NCBI GenBank assembly: GCA_937875245.1
Contig: CALNCH010000068.1
Location: 1 to 5,655 of the forward strand
DNA length: 5,655 bases
Reading direction: 5' to 3'
Source of the DNA: an uncultured Spirochaetaceae bacterium
GTDB taxonomy: Bacteria > Spirochaetota > Spirochaetia > Treponematales > Treponemataceae
The translations under genes were made by a program, and so were the position numbers. Each line of letters opens with the position of its first letter. Position 1 is the first letter of the stretch. Below the pieces are notes generated by a model. It was not told where the DNA came from. It saw only the letters and a list, made by a program, of their open reading frames with translations, and searched no databases. Below are positions 1 through 5,655 of the stretch, one piece after another.

Positions 1-512
1 ATCAAGATCTGTTTGAGGTAAAAACCAATAAAGTTCTTTAAACAATACGGTGTCCTCATCCAATAATTCATTGTTATTATTTTTTCTACCTATACAAAAT
101 TGAATTGATGAAAATTCACGATTGTAATATAAACTATGCTCAAATTTTGAAGAGTCTGAAATCTTGTAGGAGAAATATTTGGGATCAGTACTATAATTAC
201 TAATAGCTAACCAAACAGGATACTCATTCGCTTGTATTCTACCTCAGACTCTAGTCCTGAAGTATCCCATGCATCGGAAGAATACATATATCTTGGTTCG
301 TTATTTACTGTTGGTTTTTGAAACGTAATATACCGTCTTCCACCTTTTTCAGGATAATTTGAATGGAGTGAAAATTGATATTGCAAATAATGACCTGGAT
401 TTGTTGGAAAATAATCACTAAACGAAATATCGGTGGTCTCAAAAAATAACGGACAACCATAAAAAATTAGAGACAATAAGATCAAAGAGATCCAGAAGAT
501 TTTTTTTAACAT
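1..512 (-). pseudogene. Predicted lipoprotein of unknown function, frameshifted and cut by the window edge
   Basis: I do not recognise the family. From ATG at 512 the protein begins MLKKIF, followed by a hydrophobic stretch and a Cys at residue 20 in the context LIFYGC. This is a lipoprotein signal with an unusual Phe at -3, which fits the relaxed spirochaete lipobox. The mature part has a DYFPTNPGHYLQY segment, resembling the 'YFPxxxGxxWxY' opening seen in many secreted bacterial proteins of unknown function. The reading frame stops at TAG 209-207 after about 101 residues. A frame shifted by -1 is open without a stop from 243 to base 1 (81 codons), giving NEYPVWLAISN and a similar aromatic, Asn/Ser-rich composition. 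The shift must lie between 244 and 207, most simply as a one-base deletion. No -1 slippery heptamer is visible, so I call it a pseudogene or a sequencing/assembly error. The 512 start is preferred because AAGGA lies 5 nt upstream and the signal peptide begins there. Confidence 0.62.
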
Positions 513-517
513 TTTTA

Positions 518-522
518 TCCTT
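518..522 (-). promoter_or_regulatory. Ribosome binding site that fixes the lipoprotein start
   Basis: AAGGA on the minus strand lies 5 nt before ATG 512. It favours this start over two upstream in-frame ATG codons, at 641 and 581, whose extra residues are charged and would bury the signal peptide. The ATG at 581 has a stronger-looking AGGAGGT in front of it, but that sequence is part of a terminator stem. Confidence 0.5.
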
Positions 523-581
523 GTTTTACGCTGAAAAGGTTTATCCAGCTTTAATAGTAAACCACGGTTACAGGAAATCAT

Positions 582-634
582 AAAAAAAAGGCACCTCCTA
601 AAATTGAACTTTATTTGTCCTCTTTTAGGGGTGC
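582..634 (-). terminator. Intrinsic terminator downstream of the antiporter gene
   Basis: On the minus strand, bases 634-623 pair with 603-591 in a 12-bp stem (GCACC plus CCTAAAA against TTTTAGG plus GGTGC) with one bulged base at 596 and a 19-nt loop. The stem is followed directly by C and eight T (589-582). This is the layout of a Rho-independent terminator for the gene ending at 675. It lies about 70 nt before the lipoprotein ATG, so it would separate the two minus-strand genes or attenuate read-through. The 3' arm contains TAGGAGGT, which mimics a Shine-Dalgarno site in front of ATG 581. Confidence 0.72.
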
Positions 635-642
635 ACTTCAAA

Positions 643-658
643 CCCCGAACTTTCGGGG
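643..658 (-). terminator. Short GC-rich hairpin after the antiporter stop
   Basis: CCCCGAA and TTCGGGG form a perfect 7-bp inverted repeat with a 2-nt centre, in practice 6 bp with a 4-nt loop. It starts 16 nt beyond the antiporter stop codon. On the minus strand it is followed by only three T, so alone it would be a weak terminator. It probably acts with the T8-tailed hairpin immediately downstream, or protects the mRNA 3' end. Confidence 0.45.
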
Positions 659-674
659 CTTATATTCAATATTC

Positions 675-2297
675 TTACTCTTTATTTAAGAATTTAACTT
701 TGGGAAGGAAAATCATACCAGTAACAAAAGTTACCAGAACGGCAATCCATGCGGCTAATTCACTCATAAAAATTCCACCGAAAATAAAACCAACTAATGC
801 ACAAACTGCAGAAAAAACTGCATAGGGCATTTGAGTTGCAACGTGCTCTAAGTGTGGGCAACTTGCACCTGTAGATGACAAAATGGTGGTGTCAGAAATA
901 GGGGAAGCATGGTCTCCAAAAACAGCACCGCCAATTACTGCTGCAATGGAAATAAAGGTACTATTAATTAATTCTGCTTGTGCCAATCCTTTTCCTTGTG
1001 CTAGTCCAACAGCGATAGGCATGATAATAGGTATCATGATTCCAAAGGTTCCCCAGCTAGTGCCAGTTGCAAAGGCCATAACAGCAGAAAGGATAAATAC
1101 AATGGCAGGAATGATAAAAAGAGGGAATCCACTTTCTACTACCAATTCAGAAAGATATATACCTAATCCTAAGCCACCTTCTTCTGGTGTGCTTTTGATA
1201 ATGGTACCAATTGACCATGCCATTGTTAAAATGATCAGGGCTGGAACCATTGATTTAATGCCATCTTGTAATGCTTCACCTGCAATTTTTAAATTCATTA
1301 ATCCACGGCAAAGATAGAAAATATAAGTGGCAAAAATGGTAAAAATAATTGAATAGAATAAAGCATATGAAGAATCTGTATTATTAAAGGCTTCTCCAAT
1401 TGTCATTGACTTTACTGCTTCACCAAAAGAGGTAATAGTTTCGCCATCAATAGCTCCTAACCAAGTTACGATGGGGAAAAAAGCAACAGCACTAATTACT
1501 AAAAAAATGATTGGGAAAAGCATATCAATAGGTTTTGCTTTTGGATTAACATCTTCTTGAATATCACCAGAAATAACACCATATTTTTCTTCGTTCCATA
1601 ATTTTCCAGTGGTTTTTGCATAATCTTCTGAGGCTTTCATTGGTCCCCAATCACGTTTTGTAAAAATAATTACTAAAACCATAAGCAGGGCTGTAAGTGC
1701 ATACAGGTTATAAGGAATTGAACGAATAAAAAACTCAAATTCGGTCATACCTAAGGCTTCGAAACCTTCTGATTCACGAACGATAGACATTACAGTAACT
1801 ACCCAGCTAGATATTGGTGCTAAAATACAAATAGGTGCGGCTGTGGTATCCAAAATGTATGCTAATTTAGCCCTTGATACTCCAGTTTTGTCTGTTATTG
1901 GTCTCATAACTGTGCCAACTGTTAATGAATTGAAATAGTCATCAATAAAAATAATTACACCAAAAACAAAAGTCATGAACTGGGAACTTTGTCCAGTTTT
2001 CAATTTTGCTGATGCCCATCGGCCAAAAGCACCTGCAGACCCTGTTTTAGATAGCATTCCAACTAAGCCACCTAACAAGGCGCAAAATAAAAAGATTCGG
2101 ATATTCCATCCATCTGCTAATGATCCTGCAAAGGTATCAGTTAAACTCATTATTGCAGTTAAAGGGTTTCCTCCTGCAACAATTAATGTTCCCGATAATA
2201 TTCCTAAAAACAACGATACTACAACGTCTTTTGTCACGAATGCCAGAATAATGGTCAGTAGTGGAGGAAGAATTCCCCACATGCCAAAGTGTTCCAT
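675..2297 (-). CDS. nhaC: NhaC-family Na+/H+ antiporter
   Basis: This is a 540-residue polytopic inner-membrane protein of the Na+/H+ antiporter superfamily with the NhaC-type fold. Members exchange internal Na+ for external protons, and relatives carry organic acids or amino acids, so the substrate is not certain. Roughly a dozen hydrophobic segments are visible, from residues 7-40 through 514-532, with a hydrophilic loop near 214-256. Conserved-looking motifs include FIDDYFNSLTVG (117-128), with paired Asp inside a membrane segment, GTSWGTFG (412-419) and GDHASPISDTT (461-471). The tandem acidic and small polar residues in these segments are typical of ion-coupled transporters. Length is within the usual range for the larger members. 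The ATG is preceded by AAGGAG (2313-2308) 10 nt upstream. The gene is transcribed away from aroDE and appears monocistronic, given the hairpins after its stop. The family call is firm; the symbol and ion specificity are less so. Confidence 0.85.
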   Translation of the reverse strand: MEHFGMWGILPPLLTIILAFVTKDVVVSLFLGILSGTLIVAGGNPLTAIMSLTDTFAGSLADGWNIRIFLFCALLGGLVGMLSKTGSAGAFGRWASAKLKTGQSSQFMTFVFGVIIFIDDYFNSLTVGTVMRPITDKTGVSRAKLAYILDTTAAPICILAPISSWVVTVMSIVRESEGFEALGMTEFEFFIRSIPYNLYALTALLMVLVIIFTKRDWGPMKASEDYAKTTGKLWNEEKYGVISGDIQEDVNPKAKPIDMLFPIIFLVISAVAFFPIVTWLGAIDGETITSFGEAVKSMTIGEAFNNTDSSYALFYSIIFTIFATYIFYLCRGLMNLKIAGEALQDGIKSMVPALIILTMAWSIGTIIKSTPEEGGLGLGIYLSELVVESGFPLFIIPAIVFILSAVMAFATGTSWGTFGIMIPIIMPIAVGLAQGKGLAQAELINSTFISIAAVIGGAVFGDHASPISDTTILSSTGASCPHLEHVATQMPYAVFSAVCALVGFIFGGIFMSELAAWIAVLVTFVTGMIFLPKVKFLNKE

Positions 2298-2350
2298 AAT
2301 TAAGCTACTCCTTTTTTTTTCTCTCTTTTATAAAGTTAGAATCTGTTGTA

Positions 2351-2359
2351 ATATTATCA
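2351..2359 (-). promoter_or_regulatory. Possible extended -10 for the antiporter gene
   Basis: TGATAATAT on the minus strand matches an extended -10 (TGnTAATAT), about 54 nt before the antiporter ATG. No good -35 is present at the usual spacing; the region there is T-rich. In such AT-rich DNA this match could be chance. Confidence 0.35.
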
Positions 2360-2367
2360 TGTAATAA

Positions 2368-2397
2368 TTCAAAAAAACAGTATTTTCTTGCATAAAA
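2368..2397 (+). promoter_or_regulatory. Possible promoter of the aroDE-rpiA operon
   Basis: TTCAAA (2368-2373) and TGCATAAAA, with hexamer ATAAAA at 2392-2397, are spaced 18 nt apart and resemble a weak sigma-70 promoter with an extended -10. A second copy of the same TGCATAAAA lies 10 bp downstream (2399-2407) because of a tandem repeat, so the exact start point is open. The overall region must hold the operon promoter, since both flanking genes diverge from it. Confidence 0.35.
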
Positions 2398-2410
2398 ATG
2401 CATAAAAATG
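2391..2410 (+). repeat. Tandem 10-bp direct repeat in the divergent promoter region
   Basis: CATAAAAATG occurs twice head to tail, and the neighbouring bases make overlapping TGCAT/ATGCA palindromes. It sits 23 nt upstream of the aroDE start and overlaps the predicted -10 region. It could be a duplicated -10, an operator, or simple slippage in AT-rich DNA. Confidence 0.8.
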
Positions 2411-2432
2411 CAATAATTTTAGGAGTTTTTGT

Positions 2433-3926
2433 ATGCAGCGTTCTAAAATTTGTCTGTGTCTAACTTGTCCTACTATAAAAGAAGACTTAGAAGTAGTAGA
2501 AAAGTATCGCAATTGGATTGATATGGTTGAATTGCGAGTAGATTTTTTAACTAAAGATGGGAGATTACATATCAGAAAATTTCCTAGTTTAGCAAAAATT
2601 CCTACCATTTTAACTATTCGCCGAAAAACAGATGGAGGGGTGTTTATCGAGGGCGAAGCATCTCGAACAACCTTGTTTGCTCGTGGATTGGCTTATGCTG
2701 ATCAAGATATCAGAAAAAACTTTGCTTTTATTGATTTAGAGGAAGACTTTCAAGTTCCCAGTCTTCAGGACGCTGCCTTTGCTTTTGGTACAAGAGTTAT
2801 TCGAAGTTTTCATGATATGAAGGGGCCTGTGTATAACTTGGGGGATCGTTTAGCTTCTATGTGTATTACAGGTTATGAAATCCCAAAAATTGCTTGTTTA
2901 CCCCAAAACTTAAGTGATGTTACTCGTATGTTTAAAGAAACAGAAAACATTGATTTTGAACATATTGTATGCGGTATGGGTGATTTTGGATTGTCTACCC
3001 GCATTTTGGCATGTAAAATGAATTCTTTTTTGACCTATGTATCTCCAACAGAAACAATAGAAAATATGGCAACAATTGGTCATATAGACCCTATTACCAT
3101 AAATGAAGTTTATAATTTTAAAGCTATTGATAAATCAACAACCCTTTATGGTATTACGGGATATCCCTTAAAAGCCACTTCTAGTCCTGCCATTCATAAT
3201 GGAGGTTATCGAAAATTCGGTATTAATGCGGTATACATACCTATTAAATCAGAGACTGTGGAAGAGGCTGTTACTTTTGCAGAACAACTAGATATGAAAG
3301 GACTGTCTGTAACAGTTCCTCACAAAGAAGGAATCTTACGAGAATTAGATAGTATTTCTACTGAAGTAGGAGAGATAGGTGCCTGTAATACTATTTTAAA
3401 AACGCCAAAAGGTTGGGTTGGTTATAATACAGATGCCAGAGGTTTAAAACAAGCTTTGCTAGAGTTTCTTGGCTGTACAAAACTGGGGCGCAGAAAAGTT
3501 GCTATTATTGGTGCAGGTGGGGCAGCAAAAGCGGCAGCATACGTAATTCATGAATTACGGGGCCGATGTTGTATTTTCAATCGGACAGTGTCCAAAGCAC
3601 GGGATTTAGCTGATAGGTATAATTTTAAATACGCTTCTTTAGGAATTGAAAGTCAAGAAATTCTTGAGGAATATTCTGATATTATTATTCAAACAACTTC
3701 AATTGGTATGGGATCTTCTGGTCCTTATAATGAAAAGGATGATCCTTTATCCTTTTATACTTTCCGTGGAGAAGAATTTGTATATGACATTATTTATTAT
3801 CCGGAAAAGACACCAATGCTTGAGAGAGCAGAATCAGTTGGATGTAATGTATGTAATGGATACTCTATGTTAAAATATCAAGCCTATGAGCAATTTTCAT
3901 TATTTACAGGAGTGAAATATGAGTGA
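2433..3926 (+). CDS. aroDE: Bifunctional type I 3-dehydroquinate dehydratase / shikimate dehydrogenase
   Basis: This 497-residue cytosolic fusion protein catalyses dehydroquinate to dehydroshikimate and then NADPH-dependent reduction to shikimate. Residues 1 to about 228 are a type I dehydroquinase: ELR (33-35), Arg63, His127 in SFHD, the Schiff-base Lys152 in PKIACLP, and Arg190 in GMGDFGLSTR. Residues from about 236 are AroE: the substrate loop GYPLKATSSP (243-252), catalytic Lys298 in VTVPHK, Asn319 in GACNT, Asp334 in NTD, the nucleotide-binding GAGGAA (360-365), NRT (383-385) and Gln483. Compared with E. coli AroD, the Glu86 position is Asp67, and the loop residues Ser232 and Gln236 align with Ala213 and His217 (ATIGH instead of SAPGQ). 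The shikimate-binding Ser14 of E. coli AroE aligns with Thr249. AGGAG lies 7 nt before the ATG. The 3' end overlaps rpiA by 8 nt. The same domain order is known in plants and Chlamydia. Confidence 0.93.
   Translation: MQRSKICLCLTCPTIKEDLEVVEKYRNWIDMVELRVDFLTKDGRLHIRKFPSLAKIPTILTIRRKTDGGVFIEGEASRTTLFARGLAYADQDIRKNFAFIDLEEDFQVPSLQDAAFAFGTRVIRSFHDMKGPVYNLGDRLASMCITGYEIPKIACLPQNLSDVTRMFKETENIDFEHIVCGMGDFGLSTRILACKMNSFLTYVSPTETIENMATIGHIDPITINEVYNFKAIDKSTTLYGITGYPLKATSSPAIHNGGYRKFGINAVYIPIKSETVEEAVTFAEQLDMKGLSVTVPHKEGILRELDSISTEVGEIGACNTILKTPKGWVGYNTDARGLKQALLEFLGCTKLGRRKVAIIGAGGAAKAAAYVIHELRGRCCIFNRTVSKARDLADRYNFKYASLGIESQEILEEYSDIIIQTTSIGMGSSGPYNEKDDPLSFYTFRGEEFVYDIIYYPEKTPMLERAESVGCNVCNGYSMLKYQAYEQFSLFTGVKYE
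3919..3926 (+). other. 8-nt aroDE/rpiA coding overlap
   Basis: The string ATGAGTGA holds the rpiA start codon (3919-3921) and the aroDE stop codon TGA (3924-3926) in different frames. The rpiA ribosome binding site lies within the aroDE coding sequence. This arrangement is typical of translational coupling. Confidence 0.9.
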
Positions 3927-4659
3927 ACTAACACAAAGTGAACAAAAAAAGCTAGTTGGTTTCAGTGCCATAGATCTGTTAATCGACAAAAAACTATTAC
4001 TTTCGGGAATGAAAGTAGGGCTGGGAACAGGCTCTACTGCCATGCCAGCTGTACAGCGATTAGCTCAGCGTATTAATGATGGTACATTATCTGGGATAAA
4101 AGCAGTTGCTACTAGTTTTCAAACAAGTATTATGTGTGAAGACTTAGGAATTCCTGTGTACACATTGAATAGTAGGGAAATTGGCGGACAACTGGACATT
4201 GCTATTGATGGTGCAGATGAAATAGATGAAAAAAATAACTTGATAAAAGGTGGCGGGGCTGCCCATGTTAAAGAAAAAATAGTGGAATACAATGCAGGAC
4301 TCTTGGTTATTATTGCTGATGAATCAAAATTGGTAAAAGACTTGGGAACTCAATTCCCATTACCAGTTGAAGTAATTGCAGATGCAAGAGTTCCTGTTAC
4401 CTTAGCTTTAGAAAAGCTTGGGGCTCAGTGCATGTTACGAGAAGGAGTTAGAAAAGCAGGTCCTGTAATTACTGATAATGGTAACCAGATTATAGATTGT
4501 ATTTGGCAAAGAAATTCAGAGGGAACTTCTTCTCTTGATCCTGCAGCAATGGAAGATATTATTAATGATATTACTGGTGTTGTAGAAAACGGGTTTTTTA
4601 CAAAAAAAAGACCTATCGTATTCATAGCTCATAAAAATGGAACTGTAGAACAACGATAG
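3919..4659 (+). CDS. rpiA: Ribose-5-phosphate isomerase A
   Basis: This 246-residue cytosolic enzyme interconverts ribose 5-phosphate and ribulose 5-phosphate in the non-oxidative pentose phosphate pathway. It is somewhat longer than E. coli RpiA (219 residues). Key motifs are intact: the phosphate loop GLGTGST (34-40), ATSFQT (64-69), the catalytic DGADE (97-101) with Asp100 matching E. coli Asp84, KGGGAA (110-115) with Lys110 matching Lys94, the general base Glu119 in KEKI matching Glu103, and ADESK with Lys137 matching Lys121. The ATG sits inside the end of aroDE as ATGAGTGA, and AGGAG (3908-3912) is 6 nt upstream, so the gene is probably translationally coupled to aroDE. The functional tie is plausible because this pathway yields erythrose 4-phosphate, a shikimate precursor. 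Its last codons also encode one arm of a hairpin that appears to terminate the convergent era transcript. Confidence 0.94.
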   Translation: MSELTQSEQKKLVGFSAIDLLIDKKLLLSGMKVGLGTGSTAMPAVQRLAQRINDGTLSGIKAVATSFQTSIMCEDLGIPVYTLNSREIGGQLDIAIDGADEIDEKNNLIKGGGAAHVKEKIVEYNAGLLVIIADESKLVKDLGTQFPLPVEVIADARVPVTLALEKLGAQCMLREGVRKAGPVITDNGNQIIDCIWQRNSEGTSSLDPAAMEDIINDITGVVENGFFTKKRPIVFIAHKNGTVEQR

Positions 4660-4664
4660 GTTTT
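4602..4664 (-). terminator. era terminator embedded in the 3' end of rpiA
   Basis: ACCTATCGT (4611-4619) and ACGATAGGT (4653-4661) form a perfect 9-bp stem, extendable to 12 bp with one G-T pair, around a 33-nt loop. On the minus strand the stem is followed by C and eight T (4609-4602), the layout of an intrinsic terminator for era, whose stop is at 4671. The T-tract and one whole arm lie inside rpiA codons (TKKRPIV), and the other arm spans the rpiA stop. On the plus strand the stem is followed by TTTTATAAAA, so it may also help to end the aroDE-rpiA transcript. The large loop is the main weakness of the call. Confidence 0.6.
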
Positions 4665-4670
4665 ATAAAA

Positions 4671-5600
4671 CTATTTTAAAATCTTAACAAGAACTGGGTC
4701 TTTTTGTCGCCAATTCTTGTTAACTTTTACTTGTAAATCTAAATCAACTCTATAATCAAATATTTTCCGGCAAGCTTTAATAGATTCAACTCTAATAGTT
4801 TTTATCATGGAAGCTCCCTTCCCAATTACCATTCCTTTTTGACTTTCTCTCTCTACTACCAAGAAGGCTCTTACCCATAATTCTTTTCCATCTCGTCGCC
4901 ATTCCATATCACTTATATCAACATAAATTGCATGGGGCAATTCGTCTCGGAGCCGATTCATAGCTTCTTCACGAATAATTTCTGCAATACGGAAATCAAC
5001 TTCCTGGTCAGTATAAAATTCTTCAGGATACATTTGATCCGCTACAGGGGCAAGATCGTACAAGGCCTTTAAAACCTCGTTTATACCAGTATCCTCTTTG
5101 GCAGATATGCAGAATATTCTGCTTTCAGGAATAGAGGGCAGAACTTTTTTAATAAAGACTTTGCAATTTTCAGGTTTTGCAGCAATATCATCTGTTTTAT
5201 TTATTGCCACCACTATTTTATCGGCAACATCCTTAATTAATGCTGCAGTCATTTCTTCTTCTTCCCCAATATCTCGTGTTGCATCCATGATGTATAAAAC
5301 TGCTTCTGAAGCCTCTAATTGTTCTGCAGTAATGCTTTTAAGTTTTAAATTTAGTTTCTTATCAGAGTTGTGATATCCAGGGGTGTCAATAAAGACTAAC
5401 TGTCCTAAAGAGGTGTTTACAATTCCCTTTACTGCATTTCGTGTAGTTTGAGGAACGGGAGAAACAATAGAAATCTTTTCTCCGCTAGCAGTGTTTAAAA
5501 AAGTAGATTTTCCAACAGAAGGTCTACCAATAATTGCTACTAATGCAGTCTTCTCACCTATTGGATTTTCATCTAAATTCTCTGTGTTTTTGGTATTCAT
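4671..5600 (-). CDS. era: GTPase Era, 16S rRNA-binding ribosome assembly factor
   Basis: Era is an essential GTPase that binds the 3' end of 16S rRNA during 30S maturation. From ATG 5600 the protein has 309 residues. The GTPase domain shows G1 GRPSVGKST (25-33), G2 PQTTRN (50-55), G3 DTPG (72-75), G4 NKTD (134-137) and G5 SAK (166-168). The family motif RIAEIIREEA (204-213) follows, then the KH domain with MVIGKGASMIKTI (257-269). The KH GXXG loop reads GKGA, where the last Gly is Ala; E. coli has GNKG. About 20 residues precede the GTPase core, slightly more than usual. A TTG five codons upstream (5615) is an alternative start giving 314 residues, but it overlaps the predicted -10, and neither start has a clear Shine-Dalgarno. 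The gene converges on rpiA with an 11-bp gap. Confidence 0.92.
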   Translation of the reverse strand: MNTKNTENLDENPIGEKTALVAIIGRPSVGKSTFLNTASGEKISIVSPVPQTTRNAVKGIVNTSLGQLVFIDTPGYHNSDKKLNLKLKSITAEQLEASEAVLYIMDATRDIGEEEEMTAALIKDVADKIVVAINKTDDIAAKPENCKVFIKKVLPSIPESRIFCISAKEDTGINEVLKALYDLAPVADQMYPEEFYTDQEVDFRIAEIIREEAMNRLRDELPHAIYVDISDMEWRRDGKELWVRAFLVVERESQKGMVIGKGASMIKTIRVESIKACRKIFDYRVDLDLQVKVNKNWRQKDPVLVKILK

Positions 5601-5614
5601 ATTCTGAGTATACA

Positions 5615-5644
5615 ATAATTTTGAAAATAAAACAGTGTTGTCAA
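5615..5644 (-). promoter_or_regulatory. Sigma-70-type promoter of era
   Basis: On the minus strand, TTGACA (5644-5639) is a perfect -35 consensus, followed after 18 nt by AATTAT (5620-5615), a 4-of-6 match to the -10. Transcription would start near 5608, leaving a leader of only about 8 nt before ATG 5600 and excluding the TTG at 5615. The short leader fits the lack of a Shine-Dalgarno sequence. Confidence 0.5.
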
Positions 5645-5655
5645 TAATGAAGAAT

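Noticed and set aside
207..244. Programmed -1 ribosomal frameshift in the lipoprotein gene
   Set aside because: No X XXY YYZ slippery heptamer or following hairpin is visible in the overlap of the two frames, so mutation or sequence error is simpler.
557..571. Imperfect palindrome GTAAACCACGGTTAC upstream of the lipoprotein gene, as a possible operator
   Set aside because: Only five of seven positions pair, there is one copy, and no regulator or matching site is nearby; chance is likely.
604..825. Plus-strand open frame with an ATG across the terminator and the antiporter 3' end
   Set aside because: It lies antisense to the antiporter and its hairpins, and its product looks like translated complement of a membrane protein, with no ribosome site.
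883..1317. Plus-strand open frame antisense to the antiporter gene
   Set aside because: The opposite strand encodes conserved antiporter motifs in this stretch; the frame is a by-product of its codon composition.
2298..2432. Riboswitch or small RNA in the divergent intergenic region
   Set aside because: The region is only 135 nt and AT-rich, with no stable stem or recognisable riboswitch core on either strand.
3646..3873. Plus-strand frame inside aroDE
   Set aside because: It overlaps the conserved AroE C-terminal domain in another frame and has no independent start signal.
1..5655. A new defence, mobile or biosynthetic system
   Set aside because: All complete genes belong to well-known housekeeping families, and no transposase, integrase, repeat array or unknown multi-gene cluster is present.

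Overview
This is a low-GC bacterial window that reads as ordinary chromosomal housekeeping sequence. The best guess for the host is a spirochaete, probably Treponema-like. The hints are a fused type I dehydroquinase/shikimate dehydrogenase, a lax lipobox on a predicted lipoprotein, and the general look of the Era protein. This is inference from sequence style, not a database match; fused AroDE proteins also occur in Chlamydiae and plants.

Layout from left to right. Positions 1-512 (minus) hold a predicted lipoprotein gene that is cut by the window edge and carries an apparent -1 frameshift near 207-244. The second half stays open in the other frame to base 1. Positions 590-658 hold two tandem hairpins, the second followed by eight T on the minus strand, which separate the lipoprotein gene from the one upstream. 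Positions 675-2297 (minus) encode a 540-residue NhaC-type Na+/H+ antiporter. Positions 2298-2432 are a divergent promoter region with a tandem 10-bp repeat. Positions 2433-3926 (plus) encode the bifunctional AroD-AroE protein, and 3919-4659 (plus) encode RpiA, which overlaps aroDE by 8 nt and has its own ribosome binding site. After an 11-bp gap, the convergent era gene occupies 4671-5600 (minus). The era terminator appears to lie inside the 3' end of rpiA. A TTGACA-type promoter sits just upstream of era at the right edge.

Functionally, aroDE and rpiA form a two-gene operon. AroDE catalyses two consecutive middle steps of the shikimate pathway. RpiA belongs to the non-oxidative pentose phosphate pathway, which supplies erythrose 4-phosphate to the first shikimate step, so the pairing makes metabolic sense. 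The antiporter, Era and the lipoprotein have no evident functional link to this operon.

I saw no tRNA, rRNA, CRISPR array, insertion sequence or phage gene, and no convincing new system. The points worth a second look are the broken lipoprotein gene, the terminator stem that imitates a Shine-Dalgarno sequence, the era terminator embedded in rpiA coding DNA, and changed active-site positions in the dehydroquinase half of AroDE.
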